A DNA stretch of 53,063 bases. It comes from CAG-582 sp964551965. Lineage in GTDB: Bacteria > Bacillota_I > Bacilli_A > RF39 > UBA660. The DNA lies in NCBI GenBank assembly GCA_964551965.1, contig CAZKFB010000004.1, forward strand, positions 1 to 53,063. The letters are read 5' to 3'. The position numbers were made by a program, and so were the translations under genes. The notes under the pieces were generated by a model. That model ran no database searches, was not told where the DNA came from, and was given only the letters and a program-made list of their open reading frames with translations. Shown one piece after another: positions 23,862 to 32,262 of the stretch (its first letter is position 1; each line of letters begins with the position of its first letter).

Positions 23862-25496
23862 TTACTTAAGCTTACCTAAGGTAAGTTTTTTTAATATCTT
23901 ACTAACTAATTCATCACCAAATATATTACTTAATAAATTAGTCTTATAACTAACTCCAATATAGATAATACCCCCTATAATAGCATTAGCAACTATTATT
24001 ATAATCGAGTTCATTGCACTTCGAGGATCTAATATAATAAAATGATTTAATACAAGTAAAATTACTACCATAGATACTGCCGGAATAATCATTTTACCTA
24101 TATTTATAAATAATTCTTTATAATTAATCTTATCTTTAACATGTAAACTTATTAAACCTATTAATATACTTGCCGTATAACCAATCATACTGGCAACAAT
24201 ACTTCCTAAATGAGCTGGTATATTTAGGTTATTAAATAATAACATTATTGGAATATCAAGTAAGGCATTTAACATAAAACCAACAATAGATATTGCATAT
24301 ACTAGTTTATATTTATTTAAACTTTGAGCTATTGTCGATAGTACCATATAGACATTAGCTAAAAGCGCTGATACAACAGCAAATCGAAGTATTTCTGCTC
24401 CAACTAGATTATATCCATAGAATATTCTCCATACACTAATAGATAAAATCATCAAACCTAATACTAATGGTAGGGAAATAAAAATAACTAAACTAATAGA
24501 TTGATTAATCTTCTTGCCTACTTCTCCCCAATTTTTTTCTGTATAACTAGCTACAACATTAGGAATTAAAGACATCGTAAGCCCCATTGCCATAGCATTA
24601 ATAATCATACATATCTTTGGTGACCAAGTAGATATTGAAGATGCAATAAATTCAACAGTATTAGTATCAATATTCAAATGTTCTAAAGTTCTTAATACTA
24701 ATATTTGATCAGTAAATGTATATATATTAGTAACTATATTAATAATAATAAAAGGAATAGCATACTTAATAATTTTTAAAGTTATTTCTTTATTACTAAT
24801 ATTATCTTTTTTTTCTACATTACTAACTAATTTATCTTTATTCTTTCTTACTACTATTCTCAAATAAATAATTGCTGCTAGTCCACCAAATAAAGCCCCC
24901 ATAACCGAAATTCCAATAGCGAGCCTTAATTCTCCATGCATTACTTTTAAAACAACAAAAGAACCTATTAGAATAACAGCTATTCTAACAATTTGTTCAA
25001 TTAATTGGCTAGTTGATGAGGGACTAACATATTTATGCCCTTGTAAATAACCTTTAGTAATACTTAAATAAGGAATAACTAATACAGCAGGACTTACACA
25101 TCTAATTACAAAAGCAATATCAGTATCCGTATTACCACCACTCAAATCTCCAATTATAAAGACCGCAATCTCTTCCGCTAATATAAATAATATTAAAAAG
25201 GCCAATATTGAAATAAAGCTCATTATCTTAATGGCATTCTTATAAGCTCTCTCTTTAGCATCAACCATTCCTAAAGTATTGTATTCGCTTATTACCTTAC
25301 TAATCGCGTTTGGTAATCCGGCTGAAGAAATACCTAAGAATATTAAATAGATGTTATAGGCATAACTATATAAAGCTCCTCCATTATAACCAACTATTGA
25401 ATAAAACGGAATGACATATAACATGCCTAATATTTTAACAATAACAATGGCAAGAGTAGCAATAAGAGTTCCTTCAACAAACCCACTCTTTTTCAT
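23862..25496 (-). CDS. MurJ/SpoVB-type lipid-linked oligosaccharide flippase
   Basis: 544 aa, about 14 membrane helices, MATE/MOP-superfamily. The N-terminus (SGFVEGTLIATLAIVIVKIL, then GALYSYAYNIYLIFLGISSAG and LPNAISKVISEYN) matches the YtgP/SpoVB group. Length equals B. subtilis YtgP (544 aa), so a lipid II flippase (MurJ) is more likely than SpoVB, but the two cannot be separated by eye. Start after AGGTGATTATTC, whose first bases include the cse60 stop. Confidence 0.88.
   Translation of the reverse strand: MKKSGFVEGTLIATLAIVIVKILGMLYVIPFYSIVGYNGGALYSYAYNIYLIFLGISSAGLPNAISKVISEYNTLGMVDAKERAYKNAIKIMSFISILAFLILFILAEEIAVFIIGDLSGGNTDTDIAFVIRCVSPAVLVIPYLSITKGYLQGHKYVSPSSTSQLIEQIVRIAVILIGSFVVLKVMHGELRLAIGISVMGALFGGLAAIIYLRIVVRKNKDKLVSNVEKKDNISNKEITLKIIKYAIPFIIINIVTNIYTFTDQILVLRTLEHLNIDTNTVEFIASSISTWSPKICMIINAMAMGLTMSLIPNVVASYTEKNWGEVGKKINQSISLVIFISLPLVLGLMILSISVWRIFYGYNLVGAEILRFAVVSALLANVYMVLSTIAQSLNKYKLVYAISIVGFMLNALLDIPIMLLFNNLNIPAHLGSIVASMIGYTASILIGLISLHVKDKINYKELFINIGKMIIPAVSMVVILLVLNHFIILDPRSAMNSIIIIVANAIIGGIIYIGVSYKTNLLSNIFGDELVSKILKKLTLGKLK
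23867..23892 (+). terminator. Terminator of the 23577 gene inside the flippase gene
   Basis: CTTACC-taa-GGTAAG followed by seven T. On the other strand it encodes the last residues of the flippase (KLTLGKLK). Confidence 0.85.
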
Positions 25497-25506
25497 GAAT
25501 AATCAC

Positions 25507-25674
25507 CTAACTTTTATATATAATCATAGCTGAAAAACAATATATCTGTTCTTCTCCAAACATCGAAGTCGACACATTAAATTTAATATCAATAACTTCA
25601 ACTTCATCAATAAAGTTATTAATCTCAGCTTCTAAATCTTTTTCATGCTCACAATCGAATACTTTTACTTTCAT
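25507..25674 (-). CDS. cse60: Sporulation protein Cse60
   Basis: 55 aa, ATG 25674 after TGGTGATATT. It begins MKVKVFDCEHEKDLEAEIN and ends with EEQIYCFSAMIIYK, with VEVIDIKFNVSTSM between. I recognise this as the Cse60 family, a small sigma-E-dependent sporulation protein in Bacillus. Its TAG stop lies in the TAGGTGAT ribosome-binding site of the flippase gene, so the two are co-translated, linking the flippase to sporulation or at least to mother-cell transcription. Confidence 0.8.
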   Translation of the reverse strand: MKVKVFDCEHEKDLEAEINNFIDEVEVIDIKFNVSTSMFGEEQIYCFSAMIIYKS

Positions 25675-25783
25675 AATATCACCATGAAAATATTATCAGA
25701 AATAACCTAATTTTTTTGTCGATTACAAAGATATTATAATATAGTAAAGAGTTAATGTCGAATAATTTGCGTATTTCTTTACA

Positions 25784-25808
25784 CAAAAAAAGCTAGATAA
25801 ATCTAGCA
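25784..25808 (-). terminator. Terminator of the pilus-like operon
   Basis: On the minus strand, GCTAGA-ttta-TCTAGC followed by seven T, 12 nt after the stop at 25820. Confidence 0.85.
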
Positions 25809-25819
25809 CTATTTTTATA

Positions 25820-26155
25820 TTAATCACAATCCCAAGGATATAATAAACAAGTCTCACAAGGTTGGAAACCTTCATTATATGCTTCGTTGAAATCACTTAT
25901 TGTACCAAATAACCATAAAATTAGTGAAGGCATTAAGAAAATTGCAACACCAGCAACAGCTCTCCACATTAATCTCTTTGTAGCTGTTTTGATTTCATCA
26001 TCTTTAGATGCAACAACTGCTTTTCCTAAATCCATAACACCATAACCAATTATTACTAAAGGCATTGATATTTTAACGATAGTTAATATCCATCCTACGA
26101 ATCCTAATATTTGTGAAGTTTGTGTACAAAAGTCGCCTAAGCTAAATCCTAACAT
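25820..26155 (-). CDS. VirB2/TrbC-like two-helix membrane protein
   Basis: 111 aa. Two hydrophobic helices (about 18-44 and 66-88), with a basic loop between them (KDDEIKTATKRLMWRAVAG) and MPSLILWLFGTI. This is the pattern of VirB2/TrbC/PrgF-type pilin-like subunits of type IV secretion systems in Firmicutes. There is no long signal peptide. The end has a CETCLLYPWDC Cys cluster. Last gene of the operon beginning at 28570. Confidence 0.65.
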   Translation of the reverse strand: MLGFSLGDFCTQTSQILGFVGWILTIVKISMPLVIIGYGVMDLGKAVVASKDDEIKTATKRLMWRAVAGVAIFLMPSLILWLFGTISDFNEAYNEGFQPCETCLLYPWDCD

Positions 26156-26216
26156 AAAATTACCTCTTTCCTTATATATACATTATAATTTACATTTTAC
26201 ATTTTTGTCAACTAAA

Positions 26217-27203
26217 TTACAAGTTATTGACAACATTATTAGTATTGAAACCTAGTTTTTCTAATAACTCATTAATATTTTGAATATTCTTATCTCGATC
26301 ATTTAATGGAGGAATATTATCAAATACTTTTATCCTAGATTCATATTCAAAATCAGGTATTTCCTGATCATTAACAAAACTCTTATTTAAAACGACCTTT
26401 TTATCCTTCATTTCTGCAAAGGCATTTCGATTCTTCTTTAATAATTTAGTAAGCATAACATATGATGGTTCTATTAAATATAGTATTTCATCACAGAACT
26501 TATCAGCTTCGCCAAATTCGTTTAAATCGATAATAACTGCCGATACATCTTCATATAGTTTTAATTTACTTTCTAAATCTTGACGATTAAAACAAGCAGA
26601 TAGATTAGGATCATGATAGAACATTAAATCTTGTTTAAACATTTCAAGACCAACCGCCATTATACCAGCTTGATTTAACTGACGAACCATCATATTAGTC
26701 AAACTAGTAGCACCAGCATGATTAGTTAAATTAACAAGACCAATTATTCTTCTTTCTCCTGTTGCTTGATAAACAACTTCATGAGTTTCCTTAAACTCTA
26801 CTTGTTTGCGTTCAGCTTCTTCATCACTTAATAGTAAGTGTTTAACATTATCATAACTATTTGGAGTATTATATAAAAATTTAATACCCTCATAATTACG
26901 AGTAAAATTATAGAAACCGCATTTAATTAAATTAGACATATAAAATGAACTATTTACTTCCGGATCATCATTCAAAAGTAAAATAACTCGTGATGGATCA
27001 ACAGCTTTAGCTAGATTTGCCATTACATCAAGATTTTTATAATCTTTAATTGATGTAATGTCGACAATCATCTTATTAAAATACAAATTAACAAATTTGC
27101 TTAATAATTCTCTTAATTCATATTCTCCATCAATTCTCTTTATAATATCTATATCTAATCTATCGATTATCTCTTTATTTTCATTTGATGTAACAACATT
27201 CAT
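26217..27203 (-). CDS. TadZ/CpaE-like ATPase-fold protein with K-less P-loop
   Basis: 328 aa. Residues about 1-130 look like a receiver-type alpha/beta domain (MIVDITSI, VILLLNDDPEV). Residues 150-320 look like a MinD/CpaE-type fold: IIGLVNLTNHAGATSLTNMM (153-172) stands where the P-loop is, but both Lys residues are missing; AVIIDLNEF resembles Walker B. TadZ/CpaE proteins localise Tad pilus machinery. ATP hydrolysis is doubtful here. It is flanked by a pilin-like and a VirB2-like gene. Confidence 0.65.
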   Translation of the reverse strand: MNVVTSNENKEIIDRLDIDIIKRIDGEYELRELLSKFVNLYFNKMIVDITSIKDYKNLDVMANLAKAVDPSRVILLLNDDPEVNSSFYMSNLIKCGFYNFTRNYEGIKFLYNTPNSYDNVKHLLLSDEEAERKQVEFKETHEVVYQATGERRIIGLVNLTNHAGATSLTNMMVRQLNQAGIMAVGLEMFKQDLMFYHDPNLSACFNRQDLESKLKLYEDVSAVIIDLNEFGEADKFCDEILYLIEPSYVMLTKLLKKNRNAFAEMKDKKVVLNKSFVNDQEIPDFEYESRIKVFDNIPPLNDRDKNIQNINELLEKLGFNTNNVVNNL

Positions 27204-27215
27204 ATACCCAACCTC

Positions 27216-27707
27216 TTATCTAAACCAATTATCTCCTTCTTGAGGAAAATAAATATTTACCGTTTCACCAGAAACATTAAAAAGTGACATTTCATTAACT
27301 ATCGGGATAGATAATGAAAAAAACACATAAACCGAATAATAAGCAGCTGATAATTGTCCTTCAGGGTTTCTTGCTTCAACCTTTTGAATACAATAGTTAA
27401 ATGTATCACTTTCTGAAGGTGATGGGGTAACGAAATTTCTCGTTACTCCAATGAATGATAAGGAATTGTCATTGAAAAATGCACTACATCTTCCCGTTGA
27501 ATTATATCCTATATCATTCATTAAATCAGCAATATCATCAATTGCTTCTTGATTAGGTCCATTGTGTTTTTGAATTCTATCAACAATTCCATCTTTTACT
27601 TTAAAAGCTTTAGAATAGTTAACTGAGAATGCCAAATATCCAGAAAATAAAGCAACAAATACGATAACTATACCCATTATCCAGGTAGCTCCAATTGCTT
27701 CTCTCAC
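27216..27707 (-). CDS. TadE-like pseudopilin (copy 2)
   Basis: 163 aa, GTG start after AGGAATGA. An N-terminal helix (about 8-28: IMGIVIVFVALFSGYLAFSVNYSKAFK) precedes an external domain with two Cys and the C-terminal phrase NVSGETVNIYFPQ...WFR. It is a clear paralogue of the protein at 28094-28570 (same helix, NYSKA, VSGET, IYxP, FR end). The pair resembles TadE/TadG-type minor pilins. Same operon. Confidence 0.68.
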   Translation of the reverse strand: MREAIGATWIMGIVIVFVALFSGYLAFSVNYSKAFKVKDGIVDRIQKHNGPNQEAIDDIADLMNDIGYNSTGRCSAFFNDNSLSFIGVTRNFVTPSPSESDTFNYCIQKVEARNPEGQLSAAYYSVYVFFSLSIPIVNEMSLFNVSGETVNIYFPQEGDNWFR

Positions 27708-27752
27708 GATATAATCATTCCTTTATTTATAGTTTTAAAAAGCCTTTGACTA

Positions 27753-28010
27753 TTAGTTTATAACGTCATCGTTTCCACTTTCATCAGGGCATCTAACAGT
27801 TTGATCATTACCTTCGTTATCAAGATATGTACAAGTACACCATTGACCATCACAAGTTGATGCATCACAATTTGATTGTGTACAATAAGTGTTTCTTGTA
27901 ATGTTGGCTCTGATTTGAGGCCATACGAAAGTTCCGAATAAACCTGCAATTCCTGCGATTGCTACTACAGCTACTGCTGTCATACTTAATTCGCCTGTTG
28001 CGTCCTTCAT
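27753..28010 (-). CDS. Flp-like small pilin with Cys-rich tail
   Basis: 85 aa after AAAGGAGAGATG. DATGELSMTAVAVVAIAGIAGLF at the N-terminus is a pilin-like helix with a short leader. The rest is a 50-residue tail with six Cys (CTQSNCDASTCDGQWCTC) and many acids. The classical Flp cleavage motif is not clear. By size, position between two TadE-like genes and operon context it is the best candidate for the main subunit. Confidence 0.6.
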   Translation of the reverse strand: MKDATGELSMTAVAVVAIAGIAGLFGTFVWPQIRANITRNTYCTQSNCDASTCDGQWCTCTYLDNEGNDQTVRCPDESGNDDVIN

Positions 28011-28093
28011 TAAAACATCTCTCCTTTATTATAAATTTATTATACTATTATTATTTTTCATATTCAATAATGTATGCATTCATTTTACATCGT

Positions 28094-28570
28094 TTATCTG
28101 AAATAATCAGCATCGGATGGATAATATATTGCATTAGTCTCACCAGAAACTCGGAATGTAAATAAATTACCTAGAAGGGGTAAATCAAAACCAAAGAATA
28201 CTTCTAGATTATAGTAATATCTTTTTTCTGTATGATCATCTCCATCTTTAAGTTCTCTTGTAATACAAATATTTTGTGACTCAGTTGGATTTACAGTAGG
28301 AACTCCATCTCTAATTCCAACTAATCTTTCTCCATTTTCAACTTTACAAGTATTAGTTTTGGTATATCCATAATTAGCAGCAATTTTATTTAACAATTCT
28401 ACAGTTGAAGGATTTAATCCATCATACTCTTCGATTATAGTAATCATCTTTGTCTTCATCTCATAAGCTTTACTATAATTTATTGATATCGATATATATG
28501 CAATAAATATTGCCATAAATGTAATAATAATTCCAAAAAGCCATGCTCCATTAATAGAATCTCTCAACAT
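28094..28570 (-). CDS. TadE-like pseudopilin (copy 1)
   Basis: 158 aa from ATG 28570 behind AGGTGATTAAT. N-terminal helix at about 10-30 (WLFGIIITFMAIFIAYISISINYSKAYE), external domain with two Cys, and the ending RVSGETNAIYYPSDADYFR shared with the protein at 27216. First gene of the five-gene operon, directly after a consensus sigma-A promoter. Confidence 0.68.
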   Translation of the reverse strand: MLRDSINGAWLFGIIITFMAIFIAYISISINYSKAYEMKTKMITIIEEYDGLNPSTVELLNKIAANYGYTKTNTCKVENGERLVGIRDGVPTVNPTESQNICITRELKDGDDHTEKRYYYNLEVFFGFDLPLLGNLFTFRVSGETNAIYYPSDADYFR

Positions 28571-28592
28571 ATTAATCACCTATTCTAACCAA

Positions 28593-28621
28593 ATTATACT
28601 ATTGATTAAAACACGTATCAA
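28593..28621 (-). promoter_or_regulatory. Sigma-A promoter of the pilus-like operon
   Basis: On the minus strand, TTGATA (28621-28616), a 17-nt spacer, TATAAT (28598-28593), 23 nt before the first start. Confidence 0.8.
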
Positions 28622-28648
28622 TAAAAAAGAGATGTGTTTTACATCTCT
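28621..28648 (-). terminator. Terminator after the surface protein gene
   Basis: On the minus strand, AGAGATGT-aaaac-ACATCTCT followed by TTTTTT. Confidence 0.85.
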
Positions 28649-28649
28649 A

Positions 28650-29934
28650 TTATTCGTATTTATATCTACCTTTACTCTTCTTTAAATATTTATATAAGAA
28701 ATATGAGCTAGTAATTAATGCTGCTATTAATAGAATTATTAATATAATATATTTCCATGTATTATTTGCTTTCTTGACTTTAATTGTATAATTACATTTA
28801 GTTCCATCTTGAGCAACAACAATAATTTCTATCTTACTATTATCTTTTAATTTTTCATTACCTTTAATTTCATATTTAGCATTTAGTTCATCAGTAGGAA
28901 TTACTTCCAAATCTAAAGACTTTGTACTCTTAGGTAATTTTAAAGTATAATCTAAAGTATTCTTATCAAAATCTAATGGATAGTCCTCAATAAAAATATT
29001 AGCTAAAGTACAATCATTGTTTTCTCCATTATAACGTTTAACAGTAATAGTAACAGTTTTCTTTGTTCCATCTTCAGCAGTTATATTAATGTTTACTTTA
29101 GATTCTTCATTAGGTAAATTTTCATTTCCTGTTATTTCTACTGTAGCTTTTTCATCAGCAGGTTCAGCAATAATATCTAAACTTGTTATATCATAAGGAG
29201 CTTTAATTGTATAATTACTTTTTTTATTGTCTACTTTAATTTCTGTTTCAAAAATCGATAATCTTTTAAGATCAGTATTATTTGATTTTTTTGGTTCTGT
29301 TGTTGTCGTTGTTGTAGATTCTGTCGTTGTTGTTGTGGTATTATTTTTTCTCGTTGTTGTAGTTTTTGGACGTGTTGTTGGCTTTTTAGTTGTTGGTTTC
29401 NNNNNNNNNNNNNNNNNNNNNNNNNNNNNNNNNNNNNNNNNNNNNNNNNNNNNNNNNNNNNNNNNNNNNNNNNNNNNNNNNNNNNNNNNNNNNNNNNNNN
29501 GTTGGAGTAATTACTGTAGTCGTTTTTACTTCTTGGGCATAAGGAGTTCCATCAGCATTCTTTTGACAATCAATGTATTCCACTGTCGTACAGTAATAAA
29601 CATTAGTTGTATTACAAGTACCTGTATAATTCTTACAACCACTACTAGATACATTTACATAAGGATTTCCATTTCCATTATTACATCTATATCCACTAGA
29701 ACTAGTCATATTAGCACGATTATATACTCCATAAGCACAACTATATCTATAACATGACTTATAGTAATAATCTCCTCTAGCTCCATTCAAAGCGTTAATA
29801 GTTTTAAATCCTTCTGCAAAACTTATACATTTTGTATAGTCTAAATTGTTCGAAGCAACCGGAACAGCAGCATTTACATTAGTTCCAATTAGCATCATAC
29901 TAATAATTAAAACAAACAAACCAATCTTTTTCAT
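28650..29934 (-). CDS. Thr-rich, membrane-anchored surface protein with cadherin-like domains; interrupted by assembly gap
   Basis: Start ATG 29934 with a signal peptide (MKKIGLFVLIISMMLIGTN...NAA). A Cys/Tyr-rich N-terminal domain (ten or more Cys) is followed by a Thr/Pro-rich linker into which the N run falls (29401-29500). On the far side the same kind of linker resumes (KPTTKKPTTRPKTTTT), then two cadherin-like beta-sandwich units (YTIKAPYDITSLDI; DFDKNTLDYTLKLPKSTK), a membrane helix and a basic tail. The reading frame across the gap cannot be checked. Confidence 0.78.
29401..29500. other. Assembly gap (100 N)
   Basis: Exactly 100 N, a standard scaffold filler of unknown true length, within the Thr/Pro-rich coding repeat of the surface protein. 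Repetitive ACA/ACG/ACT codons on both sides probably broke the assembly. Confidence 0.97.
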
Positions 29935-30006
29935 CAAAAACACTTCCCTCATTCTAAGTAAATTATAATGTATAAAATATCAAAGTGCAATATTAGTTGA
30001 CACTTT

Positions 30007-30909
30007 TTATTTACGTTTATTTTCACTTATTAATTCTAAATCTTCAGTTAATTGGCGTACTCTCTCAATAATTCTTTCGCTTTTAACAAAATCTACGGTA
30101 TTTTTTGTATTTGATAAATGAACTTTTAATTCATCAATTGTTAAATTTGAAGTAAAGAAAGTTGGTAAGTTTTGATCCATTCGATATTGTAAAATAGTCC
30201 CCAAGATTTCATCTCTACTCCATCCCGTTACCGTCTCAGCTCCAATATCATCGATTAGTAAAACATCAGCCGTTCTTATACTATTCATCTTAATATCAAA
30301 ATCATCATTGAAAGATTCCTTTAAAATACTTAACATAAGTGGATAATAAATTATTACACATTTAGCACCCATCTTAGCTAGTTCATTTATTAAAGCAGAT
30401 AGAATATATGACTTACCACTTCCAAATGATCCATGTAAATAACATCCTTTTAAATGCTTATTAGTTTTATATTCACTATAAAAGTTTTTAACCCATTTTA
30501 TTACATGAGCTCTTCTTTTATCATTTAGATCAATATCACTCATTTTAGCATTCTTAATTGCATCAGGTTCTTCAAATACAATTGGTCTTAACTTTTCTTC
30601 ACTCAAAAATTTCTTTTTATATTTACATGCTACATAATCAAATCTTAATAAGTTTTCATCAACAGACGGATATAATACGCATCCATTAACTGGATTCTTA
30701 CATTCTTCTAAAGCTTTACATTTACTGCAATTTCTTAAGTTTTCTACTGTAGTCTCTAACTTTGAAGTATATCTAGCAGCTATATCCTCACTAACGCCAA
30801 GTTTATTAACTAACTTTATAAAATCTTCATCTTTTAAAGATTTATTAAATTCTTTTTTTAGTTCAATATCATTGGTCTCTTTTTTACTTAATTCATTAAT
30901 ACTTTTCAT
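30007..30909 (-). CDS. dnaI: Primosomal helicase loader DnaI
   Basis: 300 aa from ATG 30909 (AGGTGATAAG). The N-terminal domain contains a zinc-site-like Cys set (CSKCKALEEC...CVLYP...C). The C-terminal AAA+ domain has Walker A HGSFGSGKSY, Walker B VLLIDDIGAE and an arginine-finger region near SERIIERVRQL. It loads the replicative helicase DnaC at oriC. The dnaB TGA is within its ribosome-binding site, so the two are coupled. Confidence 0.93.
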   Translation of the reverse strand: MKSINELSKKETNDIELKKEFNKSLKDEDFIKLVNKLGVSEDIAARYTSKLETTVENLRNCSKCKALEECKNPVNGCVLYPSVDENLLRFDYVACKYKKKFLSEEKLRPIVFEEPDAIKNAKMSDIDLNDKRRAHVIKWVKNFYSEYKTNKHLKGCYLHGSFGSGKSYILSALINELAKMGAKCVIIYYPLMLSILKESFNDDFDIKMNSIRTADVLLIDDIGAETVTGWSRDEILGTILQYRMDQNLPTFFTSNLTIDELKVHLSNTKNTVDFVKSERIIERVRQLTEDLELISENKRK

Positions 30910-30913
30910 CTTA

Positions 30914-32185
30914 TCACCTGAATTCTTCAAACATGTTTTGTAATTCTTGCATTTCTTCTTCACTCATTTTTTCTGGAGCAAAATTAGAATTTAACCAAGC
31001 TGGTTCTTTTACAACCTTCTTTGTATTCTTAACTATATTTGTACCTTTATTTCTATTTTTAATTAATGTATTCATTGCATCCGGAACGGTCTTTATTCCC
31101 TTTCTTGAAAATTCTGATGCTATAGTTTCTATATAAGCTTTAGATAAGGCTCCATCATTTACTTTTAAAGTATAATCAACTAACACATTGATTACTCCCG
31201 CCGGAAGATTAAAATCAACAGCTATATGTTCAAGAATACGTAAATCTCTAGGAGTTGGTTCAACATTCTTATTTTTAATTTTTAAAAAGTCATAAGGTCT
31301 AGTATTTTCAAATGCATATATAATCTTACCTTTATTAGAAGTATCTCCGCTAGGAGTTTTAAGATATGCAGGTTGAGTTCGATAAATAAGTGTAGGTAAA
31401 TCTCCACTATTGTTATATTGATAATTACTTCTTGCATTTTGTCTAAGCTTATCTTTATCAATTAAACCAACCGTATCTATGGAAGCAATAATTATATTGC
31501 TCATCTTAATTGAATCTAGATTATATACAAAAGCAAGTTGATTAATTAATTCTTTCGTCTTCTTGTTTAAAGCTTTAGCATTAAGTAACCCTTTAGGAAT
31601 GCTAGCTTCAATTAAATCATAATCTAAATTATTATCTAAATTAATTCCTAATTTATTAAATTTTCTTATATTATCATCGATTACCGTAGAACTTTCAACA
31701 ATCTTGAAGGTTTCATTCATTGTCGAAGTTATTTCTTTATAATCGGTTTTAGGAATGCTTCTCTTTCGATAATATCTCTTTATATTATTAAATTCTATCT
31801 CCCCAATATTATTTAGTAATAATACACTTAATACCGGATGATTTAAAAATTCATAAGCAGAAAGTGGCGAATATAGTTCATAGATATATTCATTTATACT
31901 ATCACTTTCTTTAACAAAAGTTTTAATTAAACCAACAGCTTCTAATGATTCTCTAGCTATCTTAATATTTTCTAAATTACTTTTTAATATAGTCATTATA
32001 TGATGATGTGTATAATTTGAACTAATTAGTTCCATTTTATCTAAATCACTCCAAAGAGTTAAATATAGACTTACCGAATTAGAGCCAATTATTGGTTCAT
32101 ATAAATTAATAATTACTTTTTTATCTATCTCAGTTAAAATTGATGAATTTTCAACTATGTAGGTATCGGCCGGTAACAAATTCAT
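30914..32185 (-). CDS. dnaB: Replication initiation and membrane attachment protein DnaB
   Basis: 423 aa from ATG 32185 (GTG at 32194 is in the ribosome-binding site). The N-terminal half is the DnaB winged-helix region. The C-terminal DnaD/DnaB2 domain contains PRDLRILEHIAVDFNLPAGVINVLVDYTL and YIETIASEFSRKGI. A short acidic tail (MSEEEMQELQNMFEE) ends it. It works with DnaD and DnaI to load the helicase. Operon with dnaI. Confidence 0.92.
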   Translation of the reverse strand: MNLLPADTYIVENSSILTEIDKKVIINLYEPIIGSNSVSLYLTLWSDLDKMELISSNYTHHHIMTILKSNLENIKIARESLEAVGLIKTFVKESDSINEYIYELYSPLSAYEFLNHPVLSVLLLNNIGEIEFNNIKRYYRKRSIPKTDYKEITSTMNETFKIVESSTVIDDNIRKFNKLGINLDNNLDYDLIEASIPKGLLNAKALNKKTKELINQLAFVYNLDSIKMSNIIIASIDTVGLIDKDKLRQNARSNYQYNNSGDLPTLIYRTQPAYLKTPSGDTSNKGKIIYAFENTRPYDFLKIKNKNVEPTPRDLRILEHIAVDFNLPAGVINVLVDYTLKVNDGALSKAYIETIASEFSRKGIKTVPDAMNTLIKNRNKGTNIVKNTKKVVKEPAWLNSNFAPEKMSEEEMQELQNMFEEFR

Positions 32186-32238
32186 AAGAATCACATCCTA
32201 TTAATTTTATTTTAATATTTATTGTATCATTATTCAAG

Positions 32239-32261
32239 AAAAAAAGATACACGAGTGTATC
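32239..32261 (-). terminator. Terminator after the RNase J gene
   Basis: On the minus strand, GATACAC-tc-GTGTATC followed by seven T. Confidence 0.88.
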
Positions 32262-32262
32262 C

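Noticed and set aside
28650..28910. Separate 86-aa gene starting at TTG 28910
   Set aside because: The frame is open continuously upstream to the N gap, with cadherin-like repeats. It is the C-terminal end of the surface protein.
29227..29757. Plus-strand ORF of about 176 codons rich in Val across the N gap
   Set aside because: It is the antisense of the Thr-rich linker (ACN codons read as Val), includes unknown residues and has no ribosome-binding site.
30914..30916. TGA read as Trp (Mollicutes code)
   Set aside because: TGA ends dnaB, spoIIGA and others exactly at coupled starts, and Trp residues in conserved motifs are TGG.
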